Source: CAVRXT01 sp963725655 (GTDB taxonomy: Bacteria; Acidobacteriota; Terriglobia; Acidiferrales; UBA7541). From it: a DNA stretch of 64,000 nt. Positions within the stretch are counted from its first letter, which is position 1. Every line of letters starts with the position of its first letter. The position numbers were made by a program, and so were the translations under genes. The notes below the pieces were generated by a model, which searched no databases, was not told the DNA's origin, and saw nothing but the letters and a program-made list of their open reading frames with translations. Below are positions 1 through 8,666 of the stretch, piece by piece. The stretch lies in assembly GCA_963725655.1 (NCBI GenBank), contig CAVRYY010000001.1:496001-560000 (forward strand), given 5' to 3'.

Positions 1-130
1 TTTTTTCAGCTAGATGGAGCGGTGACAGGGATCTGGAAGCCAATCATCCTATAATTCGGTGTAGATATATCCGAATTTTGGTATATCGAGTTACTTCCGA
101 GTACCGAATCAGGACAGGTCCGCAGGGAGT
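1..130. other. Intergenic edge with a small hairpin
   Basis: No credible gene is visible. An inverted repeat, AATTCGG at 53-59 and CCGAATT at 71-77 around an 11-base AT-rich loop, lies 54 bases past the stop of the minus-strand TPR gene. It could be a weak transcription end or stem-loop, but no clear T-run follows it on the minus strand. Confidence 0.3.
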
Positions 131-2425
131 CTAACTGGCGGAATGGTCGGTCATTGCTTTGTGGATTTGTTGCGAAAGCGCTGGGTTCGGCTGCAATTTT
201 AGGGCGCGCTCGAATTGATCGCGGGCGTGGCCGGCGTCCTTGTTCTTCTGGAACGTCGCACCCAGGTGATAGTGGTAGGTGGGGTTGTCGGGGGATTTCT
301 TGATGGCCTCCTCGAGCAGGCCAATCGCGGTGGGATAGGCGCCTTGATAGTAATAAGCCCACGCCAGGGTGTCCGCTGTGCCGGCTGCTTCCGGCATGCG
401 CTGGCGAGCCGTCTGGGCCAAAGAAAGCGCGACGTCCTTGTCGCCGCCGTGTTCCAGGAGCAGGTAGGCCAGGTTATTCGCGGCGGTGGGGTCGTCGGAT
501 TGGGTCTGCAGCGCGGCCCGATAGAGCTTTTCGGCTTCGGCCCAATTTCCGCCGGATTCCTGCAGGCTGCCTTGGGCATCGTACAAACGCACATCGTGGG
601 GATTATCTTTGGCGGCGCGCTGATAGACGCCGACCGCCTGGTCCGCGGAGCCTTGCAGGATGTAGGCATTGGCCAAGGCCAGAGCCGCGTCGACGTTTTG
701 GGAGTCGAGTTGGAAGGCGTGCTGAAAGGCGGCGGCGGCCTGCGGCAGATCTTTGGCGGTGACCAAGAGGTTGCCGAGGACGAAGTATAGGGCGCTGGTG
801 GCCGGGGACTTGGCGATTTGGGCTTGGGCGTCCGCGAGAGCTTTGGCGGGGTCCTTACGCTGGACGTCGAGATTGACAAGTCCTTGCAAAGCCTCGCTGG
901 AGGCCGGATCGCGGTCCAGGGCCTGCTGGAAGAATTGAAGCGCGTCGTCCGGGCGCTTCTGGGCAGCGCGCAAGTTCCCCAGACCGGTGTAGGCGCGCGC
1001 GTCGTTCGGAGCTACCTCCAGTGCTTTCTGCAAAGATTTCTCGCCGCTGTCGGAGTCGCCGCGACCGATCTGGGCGGCGGCCAGATCGACGTAACCCTCG
1101 GGAGAGTTGGCCTGGGCGCGGATCAGCTGATCGCCGCACTGCCACAGCAGATCCCAATCCGAGCGGCGCTGCGCGACGGTAGCCAGGGCGCGTTGGGCCT
1201 CAATAAAGGAGGGCACCAGCCGGGCGGCGGTGCGCCATTCCCCTTCGGCCTGCTGCATGCTGCCCATCTCCGCGAAAATCAGGCCCAGTTGGAAATGAGC
1301 GACGGCATTGTCCGGAGCGTTCTTGGTGGCATCCTGCAGAATGGCCAGGGCTTCGGTTTGCCTGCCGTCGTGGCTAAGCAATTCCGCGCGCAGGATTTGG
1401 GCGTCGGTGTCTTTGGGGTTGGCTTTTAGGATTTCGTCGTTCCAGCTCTTGGCCTCGGCACCGCGATTGGCCAGAATCAGAAGCTGAATGTAGGTTTTCT
1501 TGACGCGCAGATCCTTGGGGTGAGCCTTGGCCAGGGAAGCGAACTCCACCAGTGCTTTTTGGGTGTCGCCGTTGCTCAGATAGAAATCACCGAGCATGCG
1601 ATAGCCCTCGGGATCCTCGCGCAGTGCGCCTTTGGCTTCCACTAACGCGTGTTCGGCGTCGTCTTTGCGCCCTTCGGCCAGGTACAGCGCGGCCAGAGCG
1701 GTGCGCGGAGCGGTGGCGGTGGGTGCGGCGGCAATCGCGGCGCGCAGTTGGGTTTCGGCTTCGGGCCAGCGCTGTTGCTTCTGGTAGAACTGCCCGAGTG
1801 ACAAGCGCGCCGGGAGATAATTGGCATCCACGGCGATCGAATTCAAGAAACTGGCCTCGGCCTCCGGATTGTGTCCGGCGCGGAGCTCGAGAATGGCCAG
1901 GTTCAGGTGCGCATCGGCACGTTTGGGGGCGATGGTAACAGCAGTCTTGGCCTCGGCGATTCCTTTTTCCTCGCGGCCCATGGCGGCATCGGCGTTGGCC
2001 AAAACCATTTGGGCATCGGCGCTATGGGGATCGAGCTGCAGCGCGGCCTGGGCGTGATCGCGGGCATCGTCAAATTTGCGTCCGGCAAGCAGCAGCTTGC
2101 CCAAGTCGGCCATAGCTCGGGCGTCCTTGGGATCGAGTTCGAGGGTGCGGAGGAGTTCCTGGTAGGCGGTGGTCCACGCGCCGTCTTTTAGGAAGCATTG
2201 CGCGAGCTCATAGTGGGCGTCTGAATAGTAAGGATCGGCTTGGAGCGAATTTTGAAACTGAATGGCCGCTTCGTGATATTTGGCGCGTTGAAAGTAGCGC
2301 ATGCCGCTGTCGAAATATTCTTTGCGGCGGGCATTGGGATCGCGAGAGCAGCCAGCCAGCAGAGCTGCGGCGGCAATGCAGGCGATCAAAGCGTTCGCGC
2401 CTCTTGAGTTGCGATGGAAGGTCAT
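131..2425 (-). CDS. TPR-repeat lipoprotein, EPS/PEP-CTERM (PrsT-like) type
   Basis: This is a large tetratricopeptide-repeat protein of about 764 residues. The chosen ATG at 2425 places a lipoprotein signal at the N-terminus, with hydrophobic residues 12-24 and lipobox LAGC with Cys26; starting farther upstream would bury that signal. Nearly the whole mature protein is 34-residue TPR helices, for example A-KYHEAAIQFQNSLQADP near residue 45 and repeated L-PNNP/L-LDP turns. Large TPR lipoproteins of the PrsT family sit beside exosortase-type EPS loci and are thought to scaffold envelope assembly, so a protein-protein scaffold at a membrane is the likely role. It is divergent from the EPS operon and shares the 2426-2886 control region. 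The exact family is inferred; TPR content and lipidation signal are directly visible. Confidence 0.85.
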   Translation of the reverse strand: MTFHRNSRGANALIACIAAAALLAGCSRDPNARRKEYFDSGMRYFQRAKYHEAAIQFQNSLQADPYYSDAHYELAQCFLKDGAWTTAYQELLRTLELDPKDARAMADLGKLLLAGRKFDDARDHAQAALQLDPHSADAQMVLANADAAMGREEKGIAEAKTAVTIAPKRADAHLNLAILELRAGHNPEAEASFLNSIAVDANYLPARLSLGQFYQKQQRWPEAETQLRAAIAAAPTATAPRTALAALYLAEGRKDDAEHALVEAKGALREDPEGYRMLGDFYLSNGDTQKALVEFASLAKAHPKDLRVKKTYIQLLILANRGAEAKSWNDEILKANPKDTDAQILRAELLSHDGRQTEALAILQDATKNAPDNAVAHFQLGLIFAEMGSMQQAEGEWRTAARLVPSFIEAQRALATVAQRRSDWDLLWQCGDQLIRAQANSPEGYVDLAAAQIGRGDSDSGEKSLQKALEVAPNDARAYTGLGNLRAAQKRPDDALQFFQQALDRDPASSEALQGLVNLDVQRKDPAKALADAQAQIAKSPATSALYFVLGNLLVTAKDLPQAAAAFQHAFQLDSQNVDAALALANAYILQGSADQAVGVYQRAAKDNPHDVRLYDAQGSLQESGGNWAEAEKLYRAALQTQSDDPTAANNLAYLLLEHGGDKDVALSLAQTARQRMPEAAGTADTLAWAYYYQGAYPTAIGLLEEAIKKSPDNPTYHYHLGATFQKNKDAGHARDQFERALKLQPNPALSQQIHKAMTDHSAS

Positions 2426-2623
2426 ACGGTTGTCATCCGAAAGTAGTGCCTCGAATCGTTGGGCGTCGCTTCCTAGACTGTAGCAGGCTCGGCCAAATTT
2501 ATGTAGAGCGTTGGGCCGATGTGCTACGAGCTTGGCACGCATGGGCGATAAGCCACGCGGCTGGTAAAAAGTGTTTGGCGCCCAGGGTTTCCCGAGGCGA
2601 GATTATGTGAAAATCGGTTGCAC

Positions 2624-2650
2624 AGTACTTGTGTTTTATCCAAAAGTACT
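2624..2650. promoter_or_regulatory. Inverted repeat in the divergent control region
   Basis: A perfect 7-base inverted repeat, AGTACTT (2624-2630) and AAGTACT (2644-2650), lies in the 461-base gap between the TPR gene and the EPS regulator. Its spacing of 13 bases and its position between divergent genes fit an operator for a dimeric regulator. The protein that binds it is unknown; the regulator encoded at 2887 is a candidate only by proximity. Confidence 0.35.
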
Positions 2651-2810
2651 AGGCCTACAGGATTTAAAGGAAATATTTTACCACTTGGTGGAAGGCTGGA
2701 CGTACTTACGTGCCATTGACAACATGGTTCCAGAAGCGGAAACTTTCCTAGCAGACTCCGATAATTGAAGTTAGCCTATTTTATGACGCATTACTCTGCC
2801 TCCGGAGACG

Positions 2811-2826
2811 TGGCACTTCAAGTGCA
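2811..2826 (+). promoter_or_regulatory. Putative sigma54 (-24/-12) promoter of the EPS operon
   Basis: The sequence TGGCACttcaaGTGCA matches the RpoN consensus TGGCAC-N5-TTGCW at every position except one (G for the first T of the -12 block). GG and GC have exactly the required 10-base separation. It points to the regulator gene, whose GTG start is 61 bases beyond, predicting a transcript start near 2837. The match also contains a near-palindrome, GCACTT-C-AAGTGC, so an operator is the alternative reading. Sigma54 control of EPS loci of the exosortase type is known from other bacteria. Confidence 0.5.
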
Positions 2827-2886
2827 CCCCCCTGTGCGCGGGTATGTTTTCGCGGGTACTGGTTTGGCCCGACTGCGGGAGGCTAA

Positions 2887-3945
2887 GTGAGCCTCGAATC
2901 CTGGAATTCGCTGTCTCCGATGACCAAAGACGCCACGATCAACGCGAATGGATGGAGCACGATGCGGAGCGTAAGCCCGGCGGTGCAGACGCTGGAGCGC
3001 GCGCTAACCGATATCGCGCTGACGAATATTCCGGTGCTGCTGATCGGTGAGAGCGGGACTGGCAAGAAATTTTTGGCGCAGCAGATTCATCGGCTGTCGC
3101 CGCGGCGCGACGAGCCGCTGGCCAAAGTGATTTGTGCAGCGACGGCGGCGGAGACGTTTGCCGCGTATTTCGCACCCGCGGGCAACGGGCATGACATTGC
3201 GAGTGGCAGCAACGGGGGGAATGGGGGTAACGGCGGAAACGGGGGCAACGGGAATGCAAACGGCTCGCACGTTGAAGCCGCGCCCGGATCACTCTTCCTC
3301 GAGGAGATCAGCGAGCTCGATGGTCTGAGCCAGCGCAACCTGCTGTATGCGCTGCCTGACAGTGACGGGGCGGCGCAACACCACGACCGCAGTCCGCGCC
3401 TGATTTCATCCACCAGCCGCAACCTGGAAGAAGAGATGCGCGCGGGCCGATTTCGCAACGAGCTGTATTACCGCATCAATGGGGCGTCGCTGCGCATCCC
3501 TCCCCTGCGACAGCGCCGCGAAGATATTCCGGTGCTAGTGAATTTCTTTTTGGCCAAGCACTCCGCGCTGCTGGGGCGGACACAACCAGACGTGAACGAG
3601 CGGGTTATGAATCTGCTGCAGGAGTATTCGTGGCCGGGAAATATTCGGGAGCTGGAAAATGCGGTGAAGAAAATCGTGGTGCTCGGCGATCCGCAAATCG
3701 CGGTCGCCGACCTGGTGACCGCGGCGGGGTACGAACCGCGTCCGGCGCCGGCGATTCTGCACGGTTCTCCATTGAAGGCCGCGGCACGCGCGGCTTCGCA
3801 TCAAGCGGAACGACAACTGATTCTGGAAGCGCTGGCGCGAACGCGCTGGAACCGCAAGCGGGCGGCGCAAGAACTGCAGATCAGCTATAAATCTTTGCTC
3901 TATAAATTGAAGCAGATTGGCGCGGACGAACCGGAGACGGCTTAG
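2887..3945 (+). CDS. Degenerate sigma54-type AAA+ regulator with Fis HTH, no GAFTGA loop
   Basis: This 352-residue protein has no receiver domain. It opens directly with an AAA+ domain: Walker A GESGTGKK at about residues 53-60, Walker B-like LFLEEISEL, then ELYYRI, PPLRQRREDIP and YSWPGNIRELEN, all typical of bacterial enhancer-binding proteins. A Fis-type helix-turn-helix closes it (RWNRKRAAQELQISYKSLLYKL). The segment that should carry ELFGHEKGAFTGA is missing and replaced by a Gly/Asn-rich stretch (Asn-Gly-Gly repeats, nt 3211-3264), and the Walker B Asp is Glu. Without GAFTGA it should not remodel sigma54 polymerase, so it may act as a classical DNA-binding regulator, as TyrR does. The GTG start is supported by GGGAGG five bases upstream. 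It is the first gene of the EPS operon. Confidence 0.85.
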   Translation: MSLESWNSLSPMTKDATINANGWSTMRSVSPAVQTLERALTDIALTNIPVLLIGESGTGKKFLAQQIHRLSPRRDEPLAKVICAATAAETFAAYFAPAGNGHDIASGSNGGNGGNGGNGGNGNANGSHVEAAPGSLFLEEISELDGLSQRNLLYALPDSDGAAQHHDRSPRLISSTSRNLEEEMRAGRFRNELYYRINGASLRIPPLRQRREDIPVLVNFFLAKHSALLGRTQPDVNERVMNLLQEYSWPGNIRELENAVKKIVVLGDPQIAVADLVTAAGYEPRPAPAILHGSPLKAAARAASHQAERQLILEALARTRWNRKRAAQELQISYKSLLYKLKQIGADEPETA

Positions 3946-3975
3946 CCGGGAGTTCGCAGACATCGGGAGTGGGGA

Positions 3976-4593
3976 ATGATGAGATCGAGAATGGGGTGGG
4001 CGGGTAGCTGTTTCGCGGCGATGCTTGTATTGGGAATACCGGGCATGGCGCGGGCGCAGGCAACAACCACCAACAAGGCGCCCAACGTATCGTTGCCGCC
4101 TAAAGATACGTCCAACTATCTGATCGGCGCGCAGGACGTTTTGGACGTGAACGTCTGGAAGGATAATGAGCTGACCAAGACAGTACCGGTGCGTCCGGAC
4201 GGGAAGATCTCCCTGCCGCTGCTCAACGACGTGCAGGCGGCGGGGTTGACGCCGACGCAGCTTTCGCAGTCGATCACCGAGAAACTGAAGCGTTACATTG
4301 CCGACCCGCAGGTGACCGTGATCGTGACGGTGATGAATAGCCAGCGGGTTTACCTGATCGGGCAGGTGGCGAGGCCGGGAGCGTATCCGCTACTTCCCGG
4401 CATGACCATGCTGCAAGCAATATCGAGCGCCGGGGGCCTGGCGCAATTCGCCAATTCGAAAAAGATTTTTCTAACGCGGGCCGAAGACGGTAAGACGAAA
4501 AAGTATCCATTCAACTACAAAGAAGTGATGGAAGGCCGCGCGCCGGATCAAGATCTTCCGCTAAAGGCCGGCGACACCATCGTGGTGCCATAG
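3976..4593 (+). CDS. Polysaccharide export protein, Wza/PEP-CTERM export type
   Basis: A 205-residue periplasmic/outer-membrane export component. A signal peptide covers about residues 1-27, ending at ARAQA. A Poly_export domain follows (YLIGAQDVLDVNVWKDNEL, VRPDGKISLPLL, LTPTQLSQSITEKLKRYI), then one SLBB domain (VYLIGQVARPGAYPL, TMLQAISSAGGL, DLPLKAGDTIVVP). It is shorter than E. coli Wza and lacks the C-terminal membrane helix, as is usual for the exosortase-locus subfamily. No lipobox Cys is obvious. It probably forms the outer-membrane secretion channel together with the barrel protein encoded seven bases downstream. ATG at 3976 follows GGGAGTGGGGA; the adjacent second ATG is equally possible. 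Confidence 0.9.
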   Translation: MMRSRMGWAGSCFAAMLVLGIPGMARAQATTTNKAPNVSLPPKDTSNYLIGAQDVLDVNVWKDNELTKTVPVRPDGKISLPLLNDVQAAGLTPTQLSQSITEKLKRYIADPQVTVIVTVMNSQRVYLIGQVARPGAYPLLPGMTMLQAISSAGGLAQFANSKKIFLTRAEDGKTKKYPFNYKEVMEGRAPDQDLPLKAGDTIVVP

Positions 4594-4600
4594 GAGCCGA

Positions 4601-6043
4601 ATGATGCCAAGATTACGAAATCATATTTGGGCCGGCCTGATCGTGCTGGCGTTCTCCGCGTCCGCCGCTTGGGCGCAGGACAACGGCAATCAAACGCCGC
4701 CGGTTGCGCCGCTGCAGCAGAACACCCCGCAGACAGGCGCTCCGGGATCAACCGGGGACACCCCTGGCAACGGCAATCAGAGCACCGATACCGAGCAGAA
4801 CCCGATACCGGCGAAGGTGGAGATGGAAGCTCCGCCGGCGAGCAGCGCGGCGATCCCGTCCCTGGTGGCAGGAGTGACGCGCAGCTTCGTGCTGCCGGAA
4901 TTCGATTACTACGGTCAGTACGACACCAACGGACAGAACACCACGACCAATAATCAGACCATCACCGACCACACGTTCCTGGGCGGCATCACCCTGCAGA
5001 AAGTCACGTCGCGCTCGCAATTCAATCTGGCGTATGCCGGCGGCAGATCCGTTTCGCCCGAAGGCGGCTATTACGACGCAACCACGCAGATCTTTGGAGC
5101 GTCGGAAAAGTGGGTCGGCAATCGTTGGGGAGGCTTTATCTCCGACGAGATGAGCTACATGTCGCAGTCCGCGTTTGGCGGCGGCGTCACCCCAGACTTG
5201 GGAGGCGGATTTGGCGGCGGCGGGGTCGCGCTGCAGCCCGTGTTCATGCCGGGGCAAACCGTCTTCACCGCGTACGGGCCGCGAATCAGCAACGCCACGG
5301 TTGCGGAAATCGATTATCAAATGGGGCCGCGGAGTTCGCTGACCATCGCGGGGATATACGATCTGTTGCATTTTTTCAACGCCGGGCTGGTAAATAGCTA
5401 TAGTGCGGGCGCACAAGTGGGCTACAACTACCAAAAGACCGCACGGGACACCATCTCGCTGATTTACCGGTTCGATGCGCTGCGCTATGAGGACAATCTT
5501 CTGAGCGTGAACGATAACGTGGTCGAACTCGGCTACCGCCGGTTGGTGGCGCAACGGCTGTCGTTCAGCATGGCGGCAGGACCGGACTTCGCGGAAATCC
5601 ATGATCCGGTTACCGGCGATTACCAGCACATTTCCTACGCCGTAGACGCCTCGCTGGAATACGCACTGAAGCGCGCCAGCCTGGGCGCGGCCTACGATCA
5701 TTACCTGACGTCGGGCAGCGGAATCCTGACCGGTTCGTACACCGATCAATTCAGCGCCAGCCTGAATTTGCAACTTTCCCGGCTGTGGAACCTGGGATTG
5801 ACGGCATTGTACGCGCGAAACTCCGGACTTCCGGGAACCAGCAGCGGGCAATCCGGTGAATCACTGAATGCGGTAGCTGGCGACATACGTCTAGCGCGAA
5901 CCATCGGCCGCGCCTCCAGCATATTCGCCGGCTACTCGCCGCGTTACCAACAGCAGGATATTGCGGGGGTATCCAAGACCGCCTTCGCGAATCAAATTAT
6001 GTGGGGATTCAGCTGGCGTCCCGCGCCCATACCTATTGATTGA
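4601..6043 (+). CDS. Outer-membrane beta-barrel protein of the EPS locus
   Basis: A 480-residue exported protein with a signal peptide ending near residue 26 (SASAAWAQ), a Gln/Pro/Gly-rich low-complexity region to about residue 85, then many amphipathic strands rich in Tyr, Gly and Ser with alternating polarity, as in outer-membrane barrels (for example RSQFNLAYAGGRS and TISLIYRFDALRYEDN). A glycine-rich loop, GGGFGGGG, occurs near residue 205. Exosortase-type EPS loci usually carry an outer-membrane barrel at this position, next to the export protein. It could be a porin-like exit for the polymer. The start ATG at 4601 is seven bases after the previous stop; a second ATG directly follows. 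No enzymatic motif is seen. Confidence 0.75.
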   Translation: MMPRLRNHIWAGLIVLAFSASAAWAQDNGNQTPPVAPLQQNTPQTGAPGSTGDTPGNGNQSTDTEQNPIPAKVEMEAPPASSAAIPSLVAGVTRSFVLPEFDYYGQYDTNGQNTTTNNQTITDHTFLGGITLQKVTSRSQFNLAYAGGRSVSPEGGYYDATTQIFGASEKWVGNRWGGFISDEMSYMSQSAFGGGVTPDLGGGFGGGGVALQPVFMPGQTVFTAYGPRISNATVAEIDYQMGPRSSLTIAGIYDLLHFFNAGLVNSYSAGAQVGYNYQKTARDTISLIYRFDALRYEDNLLSVNDNVVELGYRRLVAQRLSFSMAAGPDFAEIHDPVTGDYQHISYAVDASLEYALKRASLGAAYDHYLTSGSGILTGSYTDQFSASLNLQLSRLWNLGLTALYARNSGLPGTSSGQSGESLNAVAGDIRLARTIGRASSIFAGYSPRYQQQDIAGVSKTAFANQIMWGFSWRPAPIPID

Positions 6044-6070
6044 GGAACGAGACAGGAGATTAAAACTTAG

Positions 6071-7645
6071 ATGATCGGGCAACGAGAACTGAAGATGGAA
6101 GATTACCTGGCGATCGCGCGTCGCCACCGCCTGATATTGGTATTGCCTGCGATCCTGGGCGCGATATTGGCGTACGGAATATCTCTGACCATTCCGTACC
6201 AATACCTGTCGCAGACGCTGGTGCTGGTGAAGCAGCCCGCGGTTCCCGATAGCGTGGTGAAGCCGATCGTGAACGAGGACCTGAACCAGCGGCTGGCCAC
6301 CATGAAGCAGCAAATTCTGAGCCGCACGCGCCTGGAACCGATCATTCAGGACTTCGGGCTCTATAAGAAAGACCAGGACCGGGGTCTTCCGATGGAAGAG
6401 CTGGTCGGACGGCTGCGCAAAACGATTACCGTGACGCTCGTCGAGTCCATGACCGAAACGCGCAATCAGGTGCCGGGCTTTACGGTGACGGTGGTTTCCG
6501 ATAATCCCCGGCTGGCGCAGCAGATTTGCACCCAGGTTACTTCCATGTTCATCGAAGAAAGCGCAAAGACCATGGAGCAATTAACCACCAACACTACCGA
6601 GTTCATCACTCGGCAGCTGGGACAAGCCAAGGTGAAGCTGGACGAACAGGACTCCCGGCTGGCGGCGTTCAAGAGGCAGTTCATGGGATCGTTGCCGGAA
6701 GATGAGGCAGCGAACCTGAACCTGCTCAACGGACTAAACACCCAACTGGAGGCCACCACCCAGGCATTGAGCCGCGCACAGCAGGAGAAGGCGTTCGCCG
6801 AATCCATGCTGTCGCAGCAGCTCGCCGCGTGGCAATCGACGACCACCGAAAAAAGTCCGCTCACTCTGGATATGCAGCTCAACGATCTGCAGAACCAGCT
6901 GGTTTCCATGGAAGCGAAATATACCGCGGACTATCCGGACGTGATCCGGCTGAAAAACAACATTGCGCAGCTCAAAAAGAAAATCGCGGACGCCCACGCG
7001 TCGGACGCGCAAAGACCGTCGGCGCCTAAGGACGCAGTGGAACCGCCGAACATCCAGCAATTGCGCGCGCAGATCCATCAAAACGACCTGGTGATTAAGG
7101 ATAAGACGGTGCAGGAAGAGCAGATCCAGGCGCAAATCCGGACGTACCAGGGGCGCATTTCGCTGAGCCCGTCGGTGGAACAGCAATACAAGGAACTTAC
7201 CCGCGACTATCAGTCGAGCTTGGACAACTACAACGACTTGCTCAAGAAGCAGACCCAGTCGCAGATCGGCAAAGACCTGGAAACCCAACAGCAGGGCGAG
7301 CAGTTTCAGGTGCTGGACCCGGCCAGCCTGCCGGAGAGTCCCACCTACCCGGATCACAGACTTTTCGGCATGGGTGGTCTGGCGGGCGGCTTGATGATTG
7401 GGGTGGGAATCGTGTTGGTGATCGAAATGCGCGACAATACGCTGCGCACCGAGAGGGACGTGGAATTCTTCCTCAAGGTGCCGACGCTGGCGATGGTGCC
7501 TGCGCTGGAATTACAAGGAGGTCCTGCATTCGGCGGTAACGGCAAAAACGGCAAGGGCTTCGGAAACGGACAAGGCCCCAAATACAAAGACCCGAACAAC
7601 GTGGTGCGTCCTTCCCCGCGTGAACGGGCGGGCATGAGGTCGTAG
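6071..7645 (+). CDS. Polysaccharide chain-length determinant (Wzz/GNVR family, exosortase-locus type)
   Basis: A 524-residue inner-membrane co-polymerase. The N-terminus carries MEDYLAIARRHRLIL and a first membrane helix at about residues 19-42. The long periplasmic part has extensive coiled coil (about residues 180-300 and 335-410), and a second membrane helix lies near residues 435-460 (MGGLAGGLMIGVGIVLVIE). After it a short cytoplasmic tail rich in Gly, Asn and Lys would face the tyrosine kinase. The length fits the PEP-CTERM chain-length subfamily rather than the roughly 330-residue Wzz. It should set polymer length together with the autokinase encoded two genes downstream. The ATG at 6071 follows the purine-rich ACAGGAGAT. 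Confidence 0.9.
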   Translation: MIGQRELKMEDYLAIARRHRLILVLPAILGAILAYGISLTIPYQYLSQTLVLVKQPAVPDSVVKPIVNEDLNQRLATMKQQILSRTRLEPIIQDFGLYKKDQDRGLPMEELVGRLRKTITVTLVESMTETRNQVPGFTVTVVSDNPRLAQQICTQVTSMFIEESAKTMEQLTTNTTEFITRQLGQAKVKLDEQDSRLAAFKRQFMGSLPEDEAANLNLLNGLNTQLEATTQALSRAQQEKAFAESMLSQQLAAWQSTTTEKSPLTLDMQLNDLQNQLVSMEAKYTADYPDVIRLKNNIAQLKKKIADAHASDAQRPSAPKDAVEPPNIQQLRAQIHQNDLVIKDKTVQEEQIQAQIRTYQGRISLSPSVEQQYKELTRDYQSSLDNYNDLLKKQTQSQIGKDLETQQQGEQFQVLDPASLPESPTYPDHRLFGMGGLAGGLMIGVGIVLVIEMRDNTLRTERDVEFFLKVPTLAMVPALELQGGPAFGGNGKNGKGFGNGQGPKYKDPNNVVRPSPRERAGMRS

Positions 7646-7655
7646 CGAACTCGCC

Positions 7656-8666
7656 ATGTACAAAAATTTCTTTGGTCTACGCGACAATCCGTTTAACGCC
7701 AATCCAGACCCGCGCTACCTGTTTCTGACGCAGGCGACGCAGGAGGCATTGGCGGGCCTCACTTACGGAATCCAGAGCCGCAAGGGCTTCATCCTGCTGA
7801 CCGGGGAAGTGGGCACCGGCAAGACGACCCTGCTGAATCGCCTGCTGGACTGGCTCAACGAGCAGGGAGTGGCCACCGCGTTTGTTTTCAATTCACAGCT
7901 CGACGTCAGCCAGCTATTCGATTTTATGCTGGCGGATTTCGGAATCGCCTGCGAATCGCGGGTGAAGAGCCACCAACTGATGCGGCTGAACCAGTGGCTG
8001 CTGGAGCGCTATCGTTCCGGCCGAACCACCGTGCTGATCGTGGACGAAGCGCAGAACTTATCGATGCAGGTGCTCGAGGAAATTCGCCTGCTCACCAACC
8101 TGGAGACGGCGCGCGAGAAATTGCTGCAGATCGTGCTCTCCGGGCAGCCCGAGCTCGAAGTGAAATTGCAGGACCCGCAGTTGCGCCAACTCCGCCAGCG
8201 CATTACCATCCGTTGCAAGACGGGTCCGCTGGCTCCCGAGGAAGTGGACGGCTACATCGCCGAGCGCCTGCGCATCGCCGGCGCGAACGGCCAGCCGGTT
8301 TTCACCAAAGAAGCGATCAAAGCGATCTTCAAATATTCCGGCGGTATTCCGCGGGTAACCAATCTTTTGTGCGAGCACGCTTTGATCAATTCGTTCGTGG
8401 ACCAGGTGAAGCCAGTCCCGGCCAGCGTGGTGCAGGAAGTTGCCAAGGAATTCCTGCTGGATCCGCCGGATGTGGCTAAGCAGCACGCGCACGCCCCGGG
8501 GAAATCGGCGCCAGCGACGGCGGCGATGACGCCGGCGGCAGACGGCGCGAAAAGCCAGGCGCAAATTGCCGAGGCCTTTATAAAAACTCTGAGTGATTTA
8601 CTGGAGAAGTTGAACCAGGCCCAGGCAACCGCGCCGACGTCCGCCGGGAAAGGAAACCATGAGTAG
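7656..8666 (+). CDS. ExeA-like AAA ATPase of the EPS locus
   Basis: A 336-residue cytoplasmic ATPase of the ExeA/GspA type found in exosortase-associated EPS loci. It begins MYKNFFGLRDNPFNANPDP, the family hallmark. Walker A is GEVGTGKT at about residue 49, Walker B is VLIVDEAQNL near residue 129, and RQLRQRITIRCKTGPL holds the sensor/arginine region. The C-terminal 60 residues are Ala-rich and poorly ordered, ending in a short helix. It lacks the periplasmic peptidoglycan-binding half of true ExeA. The last eight bases overlap the next gene, so the two products are probably made together. Role in export or regulation is inferred. Confidence 0.88.
   Translation: MYKNFFGLRDNPFNANPDPRYLFLTQATQEALAGLTYGIQSRKGFILLTGEVGTGKTTLLNRLLDWLNEQGVATAFVFNSQLDVSQLFDFMLADFGIACESRVKSHQLMRLNQWLLERYRSGRTTVLIVDEAQNLSMQVLEEIRLLTNLETAREKLLQIVLSGQPELEVKLQDPQLRQLRQRITIRCKTGPLAPEEVDGYIAERLRIAGANGQPVFTKEAIKAIFKYSGGIPRVTNLLCEHALINSFVDQVKPVPASVVQEVAKEFLLDPPDVAKQHAHAPGKSAPATAAMTPAADGAKSQAQIAEAFIKTLSDLLEKLNQAQATAPTSAGKGNHE

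Noticed and set aside
2700..2725. TGGCACGTAAGTACGTCC on the minus strand as a sigma54 promoter for the TPR gene
   Set aside because: The -24 half is good but the GC of the -12 element is absent at the required spacing.
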